Origin: Galerina marginata
Lineage: Eukaryota; Basidiomycota; Agaricomycetes; Agaricales; Galerinaceae
Length of the DNA: 64,000 nucleotides
Assembly: GCA_023014335.1 (NCBI GenBank)
Contig: JAECYW010000010.1
Span: 2,542,001-2,606,000, forward strand
Reading direction: 5' to 3'
Shown: positions 25,000-36,291 of the stretch, one piece after another
Layout of the letters: every line of letters starts with the position of its first letter
How positions within the stretch are numbered: the first letter of the stretch is position 1
The notes under the pieces: model-generated
The model's input: the letters and a program-made list of their open reading frames with translations, nothing else
What the model was told of the DNA's origin: nothing
Databases searched by the model: none
Position numbers and translations under genes: made by a program

Positions 25000-25800
25000 G
25001 TAAGTCCATGCGAAAACACTACAAAGAACCACACGATAACGTTCATCAATAGACATATCTGGCCATTCAAGAGTACAATTTTCACCACTTCATTACTACG
25101 ATGACGACTAACCCCTCCTTAGATTCTTTCATCGCATATCTTACCGACAGGATCGACGACTCGTTACCGTGAGTCCACCACTGACTACATTAAAGATTAC
25201 ACGATAACACCCTCTATAGTTTGACTACCATTCCAGATGTAAGTCCACCAGTAACAGCAGTCGAGGTTGCACGATAACACGCCCCTCAGTTCGACTGCCC
25301 TTCAAGAACTCTCTTTGTGCTTTCTCGACGATACGATACTGTAAGTCTACTCGTCAAATCGCAAAGCCTCGTCTGATAACATTCAATAGTAGACACCAGT
25401 GGCCCTTTAACAGTACGTCTTTTCAATCATTCCAATGCTCAGAAGACAATATCGTTTGCCCAGAGACTTTTTCATCTCAACTTGCCGACCATTCACGACG
25501 ATTTGGTACCGTAAGTCCGCCAGCAACCGCAGTAAAGGCTATATGATAACACACCCTCAGATCGACTTTCCTTCAATACCTCTTCTGTTCAACCAACCTG
25601 TTCTCGACGACCAGCATATGTAAGTTCGCCTTTACTAACTACAGATTCATACAATAACGACCTGCAGTAGACACCCGTGCATAAGCAACAGTATGTTAAA
25701 TAGAAAATCTTGACACGTCATTAACGAGAAACGTGTCTTTAGACAACCACTTTGCATTTCAACTGCAATTGCCAGACGACCCGCTACCGTAACCTCATGT
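25000..25800 (+). repeat. Tandem array of intron-like cassettes (array 1a)
   Basis: Six similar splice donors, GTAAGTCC or close variants, begin at 25000, 25169, 25239, 25341, 25511 and 25620, with a degenerate one near 25787. Each is preceded by a variant of CGACGAYNNGNTACC and followed about 45-55 bp later by a GATAAC-containing stretch and a YYTCAG or TAG acceptor. The sequence after acceptors often reads TCGACTNCCNTTCAA. The units therefore look like duplicated mini-exon plus intron cassettes, 70-170 bp apart. No long frame joins them, so if transcribed they would form a multi-intron 5' leader for the helicase gene downstream. Confidence 0.6.
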
Positions 25801-26258
25801 CATTCCAGGAAGGACGCATATACTAATGCACGCACAGATCGAACACCCAACAAGGCTCCTTTTTTGCTCACTTCATTTAAAGTACGTCCGCCGCTGCATT
25901 CTTCGTTCATAGTATCCTAACAAACTCCTAGCAGCTTTTCCATCAAGAACTTTACGCGCATCAAGACCAAAGAATAACGACTCTGCATTATAGTATGTCG
26001 GAACAATTTTCGATCAAGTGCGATCTAATTGGAACAAGATCAGGCATACGATTACATCCATACGAATAGACTCCAGCGCCGAAATAACTCGGAATAGGGT
26101 TACTACAAGTACGATCATTACGATCTTAGGTGCGCACAATTCAACTTGACTAATTACTATGCTGACCGTAAGACCAGACTGCATTACATATCGCCTTCAG
26201 AAAGCAGCTCGCCGCAAAACTCGACCGCTTTCATACCAGCACCAAGTGAATTTACTCG

Positions 26259-26500
26259 GTAAGTACAAGTACAAAAGTTTTCCGATGTCGTCGTTGACCT
26301 CTCCACAAGACTTTGCCAACTCGCCCAAACGTATCAGTAAAACTTATCAGTAGAGCCTACTCGGTAAGTACAAGTACAAAAGTTTTCCGATGTCGTCGTT
26401 AACAAACCTACCAGACATCGCCGACTCGCATCAGTAAAACTTACACGGTAAGTACAAGTACAAAATTATTCCGGCACTGTATTGATAACGCCCAATCTAG
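26259..26500 (+). repeat. Threefold repeat carrying a splice donor (array 1b)
   Basis: The block GTAAGTACAAGTACAAAA occurs at 26259, 26364 and 26448 (spacings 105 and 84 bp), each time preceded by ACTCG or ACACG. The two first copies continue identically through TTTTCCGATGTCGTCGTT. The segment before each donor shares CATCAGTAAAACTTA-like sequence. It lies about 130-370 bp upstream of the helicase ATG and may be part of its 5' leader. Confidence 0.65.
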
Positions 26501-26632
26501 CATAGCCTACGAATTCAGTTCCACAGTTTTCCGACATTACCCGTGCGATATCATGGAAGGTCAGCAATGAGAGCAACGGGTCAATGATTCCGTGCTTATT
26601 CCAGTTGTTTCGTAGATCCAAATCGACCCAGA

Positions 26633-29600
26633 ATGGGTAGTCATGCTGGCCCGGCTGCTCAGGGAGAGAAAGGCGAAAAGTCGAAACGAAAGAAGCGACA
26701 AAAGAACGTCAGGGTTAAATTTAGAGGAGAGTCAGAAGCGTTCCAAGTCGAGCGGAATCAGGAGGGTAAATTTGAATGCCCGGTATGCTCCATCAGTTAC
26801 GACGATCCCTCGGGAATCCAGGTAAGTAGTTACATTGGCCATGCAAGATGAAACCTCATGATCTACCTCAGAAACATGTTTCCAAACATCAGAAATCCGA
26901 CCTTCCTTTTAATAATCGAGGAACGAGTTCAAACGCGGGCCAGTCTTCCAAGTCCCAGAAGCAGCCAGCTCCTCCTCCCGGAATTCGTCAGCCAGGCCCT
27001 GCTGCCGGGCCTTCTATGCCCAGAACGCTGCTAACGCAAGCACAAACTTCGTCAACATTCAACCGCACTGCTCATCACGTTGTACCCCGCGTCTCTCAGA
27101 CGCAGCGGCCAGCTGTCAGCACCAGTGCACCAACACTGAAAAATCGGATAACGGCCTCAAATGCGATACCGGGTAAGTCATTAACATCGTTCAACATATG
27201 CAGCTAGCTTATCAACATGGTACTTGCAGCGCAAAGACCCGTTCCGTCGATCTCCTCGAACCAAACCGGGGTAATTCGTGCCTCTAACCCCTTTTCTCTG
27301 CCCACAACTTCAAGAGCAGGTCAGTTGGAGCGAGCTCAAACAACACAGCTCCTATATTAACCCATTGTTTACAGCGCGAACTTCGAATCTGCCCAGGCCG
27401 AGCCCGACTCTCCGTGGCCCCGATACCTCTCCGTCACCCTCAACTTCGAGAGCAGGTCGGTTCTAACTCCCTTTGATCACCACAATCCGCACATTGACTT
27501 GCTAATTACAGGCCAAAGACCAAAGGCTCCGCCATCGATTTCTTCCTCAAATATACCCAGGCCAACATTTCGTGCCCCCGAGGCTGCTCCGCCTTCAATC
27601 GCATCGTCGAGTTTAGGGATGATACCTACACCGGCAGCGTCGAGTATTCGATCAGGAGACTACGTATTTCCTCCATACATCAAGGAAGAACCTCGAGAGC
27701 CCGTCATTCTCAAATACTCCGAGACGAACTTTATCGACCTTACCCTCGACGACGACACGCCGGAACCGGAAACACGTCCACCCGCAATGGACATCGACGA
27801 CGATCCAGGCCTTCCCGAGTTCGATCCACTGACCTATACCGAAATTTTGGACGAACATACCATCGTCGATCATCCGATCCACAATCTGGCTGCCATGAGC
27901 CTGATTATCAACACGCTCTTCAAGGCCGCCCTCTGCACAGAATGCAAGGCAGGCACGGAGCCACACGATATCCTAGCACATGCTCTTCGACATAACCCTT
28001 TTCTCAAAATTCCAGAGACGATTTCGGACGAGCTGACCCAAGAATACGGTCTCGTCGCCCTGAAGGACATCCCGTACCCGGATCACCCTATCCCACCGAT
28101 TTACGGCGTACCAATTATGCTCGAACCCCTTATTTTCTGCGCAGCCTGCCATCGCGGCTATACCACCGCCAACGGCCTGAGGGGCCATCAAACAAATACG
28201 GCTCGATGCAATGTTCGTGTAGACAAGAGATCATCGTATCGTTCCTACAGTCAATTCATCACCAAAGGGAAGGACAAGCGATACTTTCCCGTCGACGTAA
28301 CAGGGCTCGCAGAACGCCATGTAGATGAACCGAACTATCTGCTCGTTTTCGAGCAAACCGTGCCTCCGCCCACCGATTACTCCAAGGAGCCCATCCGCAA
28401 TGTCGAAGACCAGCTCAACCTCGGACCGTTTCTCTATCGCGAGGGCTGGCAGGAACTCGTGGAGGGTCACACTCCGGCGGACATTGTCGAAGCCACCAGA
28501 CTACCCTACGAAGAGGAGCCATGGGGCATTGCCATCCAAATGGCTGCCAAGCGATCAATGGAGCAGGTACAGCCCCTCATAAATGCCAATCAAAGTTTCG
28601 GACTGGCACAAGTCATCGCTCAATTCTTCCCCATGTAAGTTGTTCGAACGAAACAAATTTCAGCCTCATACTCATGGATACATCAGCGTGGAGTCGAACC
28701 CACGCCACTCGTTATCGCGCCTCACCAGTCATAGCCAGGAGACATACGGAAATAAAGTCGCCCGACTACTCTTTAATGTGATCCGCAACATGACCGAAGA
28801 ATGGGCAAGCAGTGTAAATTATCCTCCACTTGACCCCAGTCAGATCGAGATACTCCAAGAATTGCGAAACGCCGCCGACGGAGAAAACGAGGACGAAATC
28901 GACGACGCTTTCCATGCTGCCTGCTACACATTGTACGCACATGAGCGTCACCAATACGAAACCAGTTCGTCGTTGAACCGGTTCTTCTCGCCGGTCAACG
29001 CGTTTGTTGTCTACGCCTCACTGAAGGAAGACGGGAGTTTTCGACTTGCGAGTGAAATGACGTCGACCCTCGCCGTTTTTGAATATTCGATCCGTTCCGT
29101 CATGCTTGTCGAGGTGGAATACAGCGCGAGAGTGGACAAGGCGAACATATTCCAGTAGGTCGTATTTCCAGTCTCCATGATACCCGAGCCTGACGAAAGG
29201 CCATTAGCATTTTGGAACAGGTCAAGAGGTATCTCCAAACCAACCACGAAACTCCGATGGCCTTTATATACAATGCTCATCGCCTTCTCAAATCCATTCG
29301 ATCAGACGAGGTTAAGGACCCGCAATTCCGAATGACGGATCCATACGGACGGGAGGTGTCTTACCTAGGTCACCTGGTACGGCTCGACGATATCAAACGG
29401 ATGCACGACGACGAGCTTGTGCGATATCGGGAATTTATACGCAAATATCTTTTCTTTGACGAGGAAATTCCGACCGGTATTTTCCCCAAGTATGAAATCG
29501 AGGATCTGGTCGACAACATCAACAACAACGCCGTCGGATACTCTTTCATCGATGATCCTCGAAATGGGTTCGAAGCCTACCGTCGCTCGTACGGCGTTTG

Positions 29601-32600
29601 GCTATTGTCCGATCCCGACAGATTCAAAAAGTTTGCGGATTGCATAAACGGCAAGATTCGGTGGAAAATGGAGGAAGTTTTCAAGCTCCTGCAACGGCTG
29701 GAAGAAAGTCGCCAGATCCTTGCGCCAGGCGCTGCTCACTCGACTGTCATTCAGGTCCGAGGCTCAGAGTTCTCCAGGCTTCTCCTCAGGAACACCACTG
29801 GAGCCTTGCGAAATCTCCGGATCGAATACCATGTACTGGCTCAGGTCGCTCTCACCGACAAGACCAATCACCTACATTTGAAGGAGCGCTATATCCCCCA
29901 TTGTTTCACGCGACCATGGGCAGTGGAGCTCATCGACCACCTCGTCCTTTTTCGTCCGTTTGAAGAAATCATGGTCCGCCAATACACGAACCCAGACGTT
30001 ATCGCCCGATATCACACCCAGCTCTGGCCAGAACTCAAACGCACGCTCGACGAGAGAAAGTACGGGGATTCTTGCGGGAAAATCACAGCCAAGTACCTCG
30101 GGAAGCCCTTCAAGCCGCAGCTGTGGCGTTCGCTGATGACGTCCTTTTCCAACTGCATGGGAAACTCGCCAGCATTTGAAGCCAACAGGGAGTACTTTAG
30201 CGACATATCCACCATGCACAATCCGGACATGGCGAACGCACGGTACGGCCGCATGGTAGAGCGGGCAGTCGAGTCTGACTTCAAGGTCACCGTCGGCTGT
30301 ATCCAGGCGGGTATCGACTTTCATAAACATATAGGAATCGGTCAAGAAAAGCCATTCAAGCTTTTGAACGACACCATGGCGGCATATATCGCGACCGAAG
30401 GAGGTTAGTAGCTCGAGCGTCTGTCTTTCAGGAATAGTTGAAAACGATTCATTCGCAGCCTCAACCGCAGAGCCCGTTCTAATCAGCAGTATAACGGCAG
30501 GAGTCATACGAGAGGTACGAGGCGCGTTGGAGACCAGGGTCCAAGAAACTATCTACGACAGTATGGCCGACATATTGGCCAAGTTTTGGCCGAAACCACC
30601 GCGACCTTTGGACGATAACAACCTGCGCCCAGTGTCCGATATCGCCCCCCATCCCTCTCGTCTGCGAGCTCTCCGCGAGTTTCTTAGAGACCCAGACGCC
30701 CAGTTCAGCTGCCCGGAGCAAGCCATCCTCCTGGAGTTGATGTGCCAGGGAAAGGAGAGCGTTTTGGGACTTCTCGGCACAGGCAAGGGCAAGACGATGG
30801 CGATTTTGTTGTACGCCTATATGTACGGACACAAAGGCACAACGCTGGTCGTTCTCCCGCTATCGAGTCTCCATGATGATTTTGCGCGCCGAGCAGGGGA
30901 GAGAGAGATCAGAACCGCGCGATGGGTACCCAGCCGAAGTCACGATCAGGCTGCTTCAATCATATATGTTGCTGTCGAGTATCTGGGAACCAGCTCATTC
31001 CAGGCGTACGTTGATTCTCCTACCAACCAGTTCACAATTAATCCAAATTTTCAGCGACCTCATGAATATGCAACACACAGGACGTCTAAATCTCCTCGTT
31101 TTCGACGAGATTCACCTACTCCTCACCGAGTCCAGTTACCGCGATGCATTCCTCAAGTTCTGGGTCCTCAACCTAGTGAATACCCCGATTATCGCCCTCG
31201 ATGGATCGATGCCACCCAGTTGCATGGACGAGTTTCTTTCCTTAACCAGCATGTCTTGGCGTGTCATCCGTACCCCTTCCAATCGGCCAGAGCTCGGTTA
31301 CGAAATACGACGTCCTCTAGGGGACATTGTGACCGAAATTGCCAGCGATATACCGCAGCTCATGTCCCAGTATCGCCCCGAGGACCGCCTAATGGTTTTC
31401 TGTCGATCTCACGACGAAGTCGAAAAACTAGGCGCACTTTTGGGCCTACAGCCATTTACTTCAAGGACAAGGGACACGAACGAGGAGACGATGAAGGCGT
31501 GGCTGGCAGGAAAACAGCGGGTCATGATCTCGACGAGCATCCTTGGCTGCGGGCTGGATTACCCCAGCGTTCGCCACGTCCTACACGCCGGAATCTCGTA
31601 CAACCTGATCTCCCAGCACCAAGCAGAATCACGGGGTGGTCGAGATGGACAACCTGCTACGGCCATTACCTATGTCCCTGCCCATCACCGACCACCGAGA
31701 AATCCCAGCGGCAAGTACGGCCTGACTGAGCTGCAGGAGTGGGCAGCCGAAGAAAAACGGTGCCTCCGCATCAGCAGGAGCTTGTATCTCGACGGCGTCG
31801 CAGTTACCTGCTCTCTGCTCCCGTCGTGTAACATGTGTGCAGTCTGCCGTTCTCAACTTGGCGAGGTCGCGCCAGCCAACGCCCAGCCTCTGATATTCAA
31901 TGTACCGTTACCGACCTCCCAGCAACCTGCATTTTACAAGTCCATTCCCATCCCCAAACGGCGTTCCATACGACAAGTTTTAGAGACAGAGCACACACAC
32001 GACTTTCCGACGGCCATTACTCCGCCAGCTCCGGAAATACAGACGCCGTGGACAGAGTTGTAAGTGTTATTATCATGAATGCTACCCATTACTGACCATT
32101 TCTAGGTCGACCCAGTTCAACAGCTCCTCGCCGCCCACCACCGGTTTTTCCAACAAACGACCAGCCCATCAAGGCGACAATACTGGCGCGAAGCGTCCTC
32201 GCCTATCCATCACGCCATCCTCTTCCGCTTCCATTAGGGAGAGCCACCAACATGCCCAGTCTTCGTCAATGACGCACGTCTCTTCCGGAACGCCAGGATT
32301 TACCACAGCCAGAGAGTATTACACCTCCTCGCCAGCGTCTTCGATGAACTGCGCCCCACAGCCTCCTCCGTCCTACGGATACTCGTCGACCGCCGCCGGC
32401 CCGTCTTCAGCGAGGAGTTACTCCAAACCTGTTCCAGGTATCCTGGCGCGAGTTGACGCCGCCACCGTTCGCAACAGTGAGGAAGCATTCGATGTGCAAG
32501 TTAGGCAGCCGGTCGGCAGAGCATTTGAAATATTGGCCACCCACTGCATCATCTGCATATGCCTGGGTCTCGACTCACACGGGCACGGGCCCGAAAACTG

Positions 32601-33033
32601 CGTCCGAGATGATACCATGAGCTGGAAACATGGAAGCCCCTTCAGGATGTTCAAAGACAATGTTAAATTTGTCTCAGGATGCTGTTTCGGCTGTGGATTG
32701 ATCACGGTAAGAGCTTACTACCAAATCCACGACATAGTGACCAATCCGACCCACTAGACCTCATTCCCCCACAAAGGCGAAGACATAGGGACCAGATGCC
32801 CAGATCGAGGCAAAATGATCAGGCTACTCTACGCCTTCAGCTGGGGGAACTTTGAATTTTTCCATGACTATCCCAATCGCCCGATCGAGTATGTTACAGA
32901 CATTAACAAGCCAAAGGAAATCCAGCAGTGGTTCCATAACTTTGCGCCCGACGTAAGCTACGCAAAACATAGCTATCTCAACTCTTATGCCGTTCTTCTG
33001 TGGACGATGAAAAAGGCAGGGTTTATGACGTAG
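26633..33033 (+). CDS. C2H2 / OrsD-like zinc protein fused to RecQ-like helicase
   Basis: Eleven exons: 26633-26821, 26872-27172, 27230-27319, 27375-27455, 27512-28634, 28687-29154, 29208-30403, 30459-31005, 31055-32059, 32106-32706, 32758-33033; 1958 aa. In order: a classic C2H2 finger split by intron 1 (C49, C52, H65, H69); a Pro/Ser-rich linker; two zinc knuckles of the OrsD (DUF3505) type near residues 360-380 (CTEC...HALRH) and 428-450 (CAACHRGYTTANGLRGH); a long central region of unknown fold; and an SF2 helicase with Walker A GTGKGKT near 1255, DEIH near 1348 and a RecQ motif VI, QAESRGGRDG, near 1527. Cys-rich C-terminal segments follow. RecQ helicases unwind DNA 3' to 5'. OrsD/RecQ fusions recur in fungal accessory and subtelomeric regions, often in many copies. 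The start is the first ATG before the finger; upstream sequence is intron-rich. Confidence 0.85.
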
Positions 33034-33044
33034 TAGATCAAATG

Positions 33045-33050
33045 AATAAA
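33045..33050 (+). terminator. AATAAA polyadenylation-like signal
   Basis: AATAAA begins 12 bp after the helicase stop codon and lies 55-60 bp before the ATG of the next gene. It suggests that 3'-end formation of the helicase mRNA happens within the 71-bp spacer. Confidence 0.45.
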
Positions 33051-33104
33051 AGTACATTGAACGTCGGGAATCGGGTGTGAACGTCTTTCTTTCAAACCAC
33101 CACC

Positions 33105-35354
33105 ATGTCCGCCATGCTGAACGCCCCTAGATCTCGACACGGTGCAAAAAAGTGGGTCATTCTCATCTGCCTGACCCAATCTAACCCACGATTCACAGGC
33201 AAAAGAAAGGTAAAAGGAGTTACAACGTTCTTTTGAACAGACGACTGATACATTTGGACACGCAAGGAAAACCGCGAACAAAGTGAGTATATGCGCTCAA
33301 AATCAACCAAGTCTAATCCAAGCCAGAAATATTGGGACTATCGAGCTCACCGAAACCGAAAGCGACTCGGATTATACCCAGTACTACCCGCTACTGTACT
33401 CGGGCACCAGCGGCGAAGAAGATCCGGAATTATCGCCACCAAACGAAGAGGCGAGTCCACATTTATCATGTTGTAATCTATATTCACGTCTTTCAGGATT
33501 ATGCCGTTCTCTATGGAAAAACCCTACCTGACACTGACTTGCGATTAAAAACTGTCAAGGCAAGTTGTAACCCGCTTCACAGCGACGTTACTAAGAGGAT
33601 ATACAGGAAGCACTGGACGGAACGGCGACAGTGGGGGATGTGATTCGATTCAACCGACTATCAATGGTCGAGGAAGGGCGAGTGCAGGACCGACAGCCTC
33701 CTACGGCCACTTCTCGCTGGAGGAGGGGTTATCGAACCCAAGTTCCCGATTCCATATCGAGAAAGGGAGCCCTGAAAATCGTCAGGGAAATGCAGCACAC
33801 GTCTTATGTTCATGTAGGCCAAGAAGCCAGGGAAGGAATCGAGCTTATGAACGAAGACGCCCAAAATCCAGTTGAATTCGCCAAGGAGATCGAGGGCCAG
33901 TTGTCGAGCCAAAAGGTGGTACAAATTACGTGCTCGACCACGCCGCGAATGTTCCTTGAATTGGATTACATGCACCAGCACTTTTCCCTTTCTCCGAACG
34001 AGATCGTCGCGACATCCAGTACGTCCATGCTTTCAACTGCAAGAGTCAAACTGATGATTTCCAGAATGCGAAAGCTATGCTACAACCGAGATGAAGTTTT
34101 CAGAATTCATGTCCACGTACAAACAAAACAAGTTGTCTATTCACGATCATCACGTCAGGCGCAGTGATATTCCCCTGTTCCTCGAGTAAATTTAACCAAA
34201 TGTCCGACCAGTGCACTACTGATAAGTCTCATAGGCATCTAGATCACGGATACAAGTTTGGTTGGGGCACCGTCGTCCCGGGAGAAGATGGTCCCGCAGA
34301 TCGACCACAAACCCTTGAGCGAATGCATAGCTCCTTGCAGTGCTATCCGTCGACATTCCTGAGGCCTCACTACTGGCGGGAAATGGCACCAGGGTGCTCC
34401 ATCGCCATCCACGTTCGAGAAGGGGTGCTTATCTTGCGCCTCATTCGACCTCCCAACCCGGACCATGTCAACAACCGGGAGGAGTACTACAAGATGTCCA
34501 ATCAAGTCGAAGAAGATAAATCGACCAGCATCGTCGTGGAACTGATACCTGGGGAGATGATGCAAGTGATATTGAATTGCAAGATGACTATACTGAGGCA
34601 AATTATTTACAGCATCGTTCCTCCGGGCATCATCTTCGACATATATGCTCCCATTCCGACAATGACCGTTACGACCCATTTCCTCAACTACAGTTGCTTT
34701 CACCTAACAGAAATGGCCAAGTCTCTTTCAAAATATAAAATCAACGGTAATGTCAATCGCGCGGAAGTCGACCCTACAATCTACGATACCATGGTCCGAA
34801 TGCTTCACGTTATGCCATGGTTGCCCCTGCAATGCAAGTAATGAAGCCTCCCAATTTTCGTATCTGATACCTGCTTGCAGATGTACCCGTAAAGTCAATT
34901 ACTGCGCTCTGTGGTCTAGCGGCCTATCCGTTTCGATATCACCAAAATTCAACTCTTTCAAATGCCGACAACCTTGAGCAGGCGATTCAGTGGTTATTCG
35001 ACGAAGAAAAATTGGGAAACAAAAGTGCGTCCACTCGTAAATTTATCTTGTGCCAAATTACCGAAACTACACTCAGACGTCGTCCCATTCGACGTGCCCT
35101 GGGTGCATGATTACCTATTCCAGCAGTATGAAATCAAAGCACTCACAATCGCATATCGACTACTCAATTATGCAAACACCTGGGCGATCGATTTTCCCAG
35201 AATAGTGCGCCGCGGTGGCGAGTATTTCGTCGAAATCGAAGAGGAAATGGAGGATTATCTGTTTGTGGAGGTTACAGGACCAATGCCGTGGTCTTGGCCG
35301 GCCCAACAGCTCAGTGAAGAGTTATGGAACATGTTAATTTGCGGGAAAAAATGA
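33105..35354 (+). CDS. Unrecognised protein, 604 aa, ten exons with three GC-AG introns
   Basis: Exons: 33105-33151, 33199-33209, 33267-33282, 33327-33450, 33497-33559, 33607-34018, 34065-34185, 34235-34833, 34881-35024, 35077-35354. The frame stays open across all nine junctions. The start codon has a good context (CCACCATGTC). The N-terminus is basic (SRHGAKKQKKGKPRTK), then acidic (ELTETESDSDY). The rest is globular, with HLDHGYKFGWG, RPHYWREMAPG, VIFDIYAP-like beta-rich text and a C-terminal PFDVPWVHDYLFQQY block. No catalytic motif is recognised. Introns at 33451-33496 (GCGAGT), 33560-33606 (GCAAGT) and 34834-34880 (GCAAGT) need GC donors to keep frame. The gene starts only 71 bp after the helicase stop, which suggests shared regulation. 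The two 11- and 16-nt exons near the start are the least certain part. Confidence 0.65.
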
Positions 35355-36210
35355 TCGTAGCCTACAATTAGAACCACAATGATAATTCAGAAAACTTTTT
35401 ATCGGACATGGGTCATACTCCGCTCACTGAAGCAATATCAATTGGACAATGAAACAGTAGTGATACGTGGACCAGGATGAACTCCGCGTTTTACCATCGC
35501 CAAATTAACAACAGGTGAACGATGAAATCTTACGGACTGTCGGACTTGAGCAGAAGTCCGCGAACAGTCGTAGCTGCAATCTGCGGAAGAAATGCTTGCA
35601 GCGCAAATGAGAGCCGACATGTTCAGTTACATCTGCGAACAGGACCGTCCTTGAATCTTGACCAAATCAGCCGATTTTTTCACCTAGACCAACAGAATAC
35701 AACGAGTTATACACGTCTACAAAAATTCAACAAGATCGAAGCACAATTGGGAAGTATAGCGGAGGAGCAATATCGAAAAAATTCCATCAGCGAATCCAGA
35801 AAGTGGCTTTGTTTGGTCGCTTTAGAGCATGATTGCAGGCTGCTCGTAATTATTACAACTCGGCCAAAAATGCATACTACTTGATGAAATAAAATTCTAC
35901 TGTGAGCTGTATGTACTCGCAATGACCAAGAGAATTCTCAGAGGTAACGGATAAGATTTGACTGAGGAATGGCGAGCGTAAAATTGTACAAATCGGCTCA
36001 TTCAGTCACACCGGTGTTTGGGGAATAACATCGCGAGACGTGGATAAAATTACCAGAACTTTTCAATGAAGGAAGAGATTGCATTAAAGATAATTGTCAT
36101 GCCGTTTTTGAGGAAAGAGAACCACCCAGCAAAAGTCGGACTTGAGGAGTTGTCCGCCAACGATTTCCTTGGTTGCAAGCGGGCCGGACCTTGATCAAAT
36201 CCCGCCCACT
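35355..36210. other. Spacer, no gene recognised
   Basis: A frame at 35522-35884 is open but shows no domain or codon pattern I can support. The next gene's promoter lies at the right end. Confidence 0.4.
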
Positions 36211-36224
36211 TTATATCTATATAT
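36211..36224 (+). promoter_or_regulatory. TATA-like element before the 1036-aa gene
   Basis: TTATATCTATATAT, 68-81 bp upstream of the preferred ATG at 36292. An in-frame ATG at 36223 overlaps it, which argues against that earlier start. Confidence 0.45.
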
Positions 36225-36291
36225 GGAATACGTTGCGCGGGAAAATAGGGACATTGAACAACTCCGCAGGGCATTAGGCCTTTTTCATCTC

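Noticed and set aside
29872..30507. A 211-codon minus-strand frame, and similar ones at 27652-27966 and 30479-30832
   Set aside because: Antisense shadows of the OrsD/RecQ exons with no recognisable motifs.
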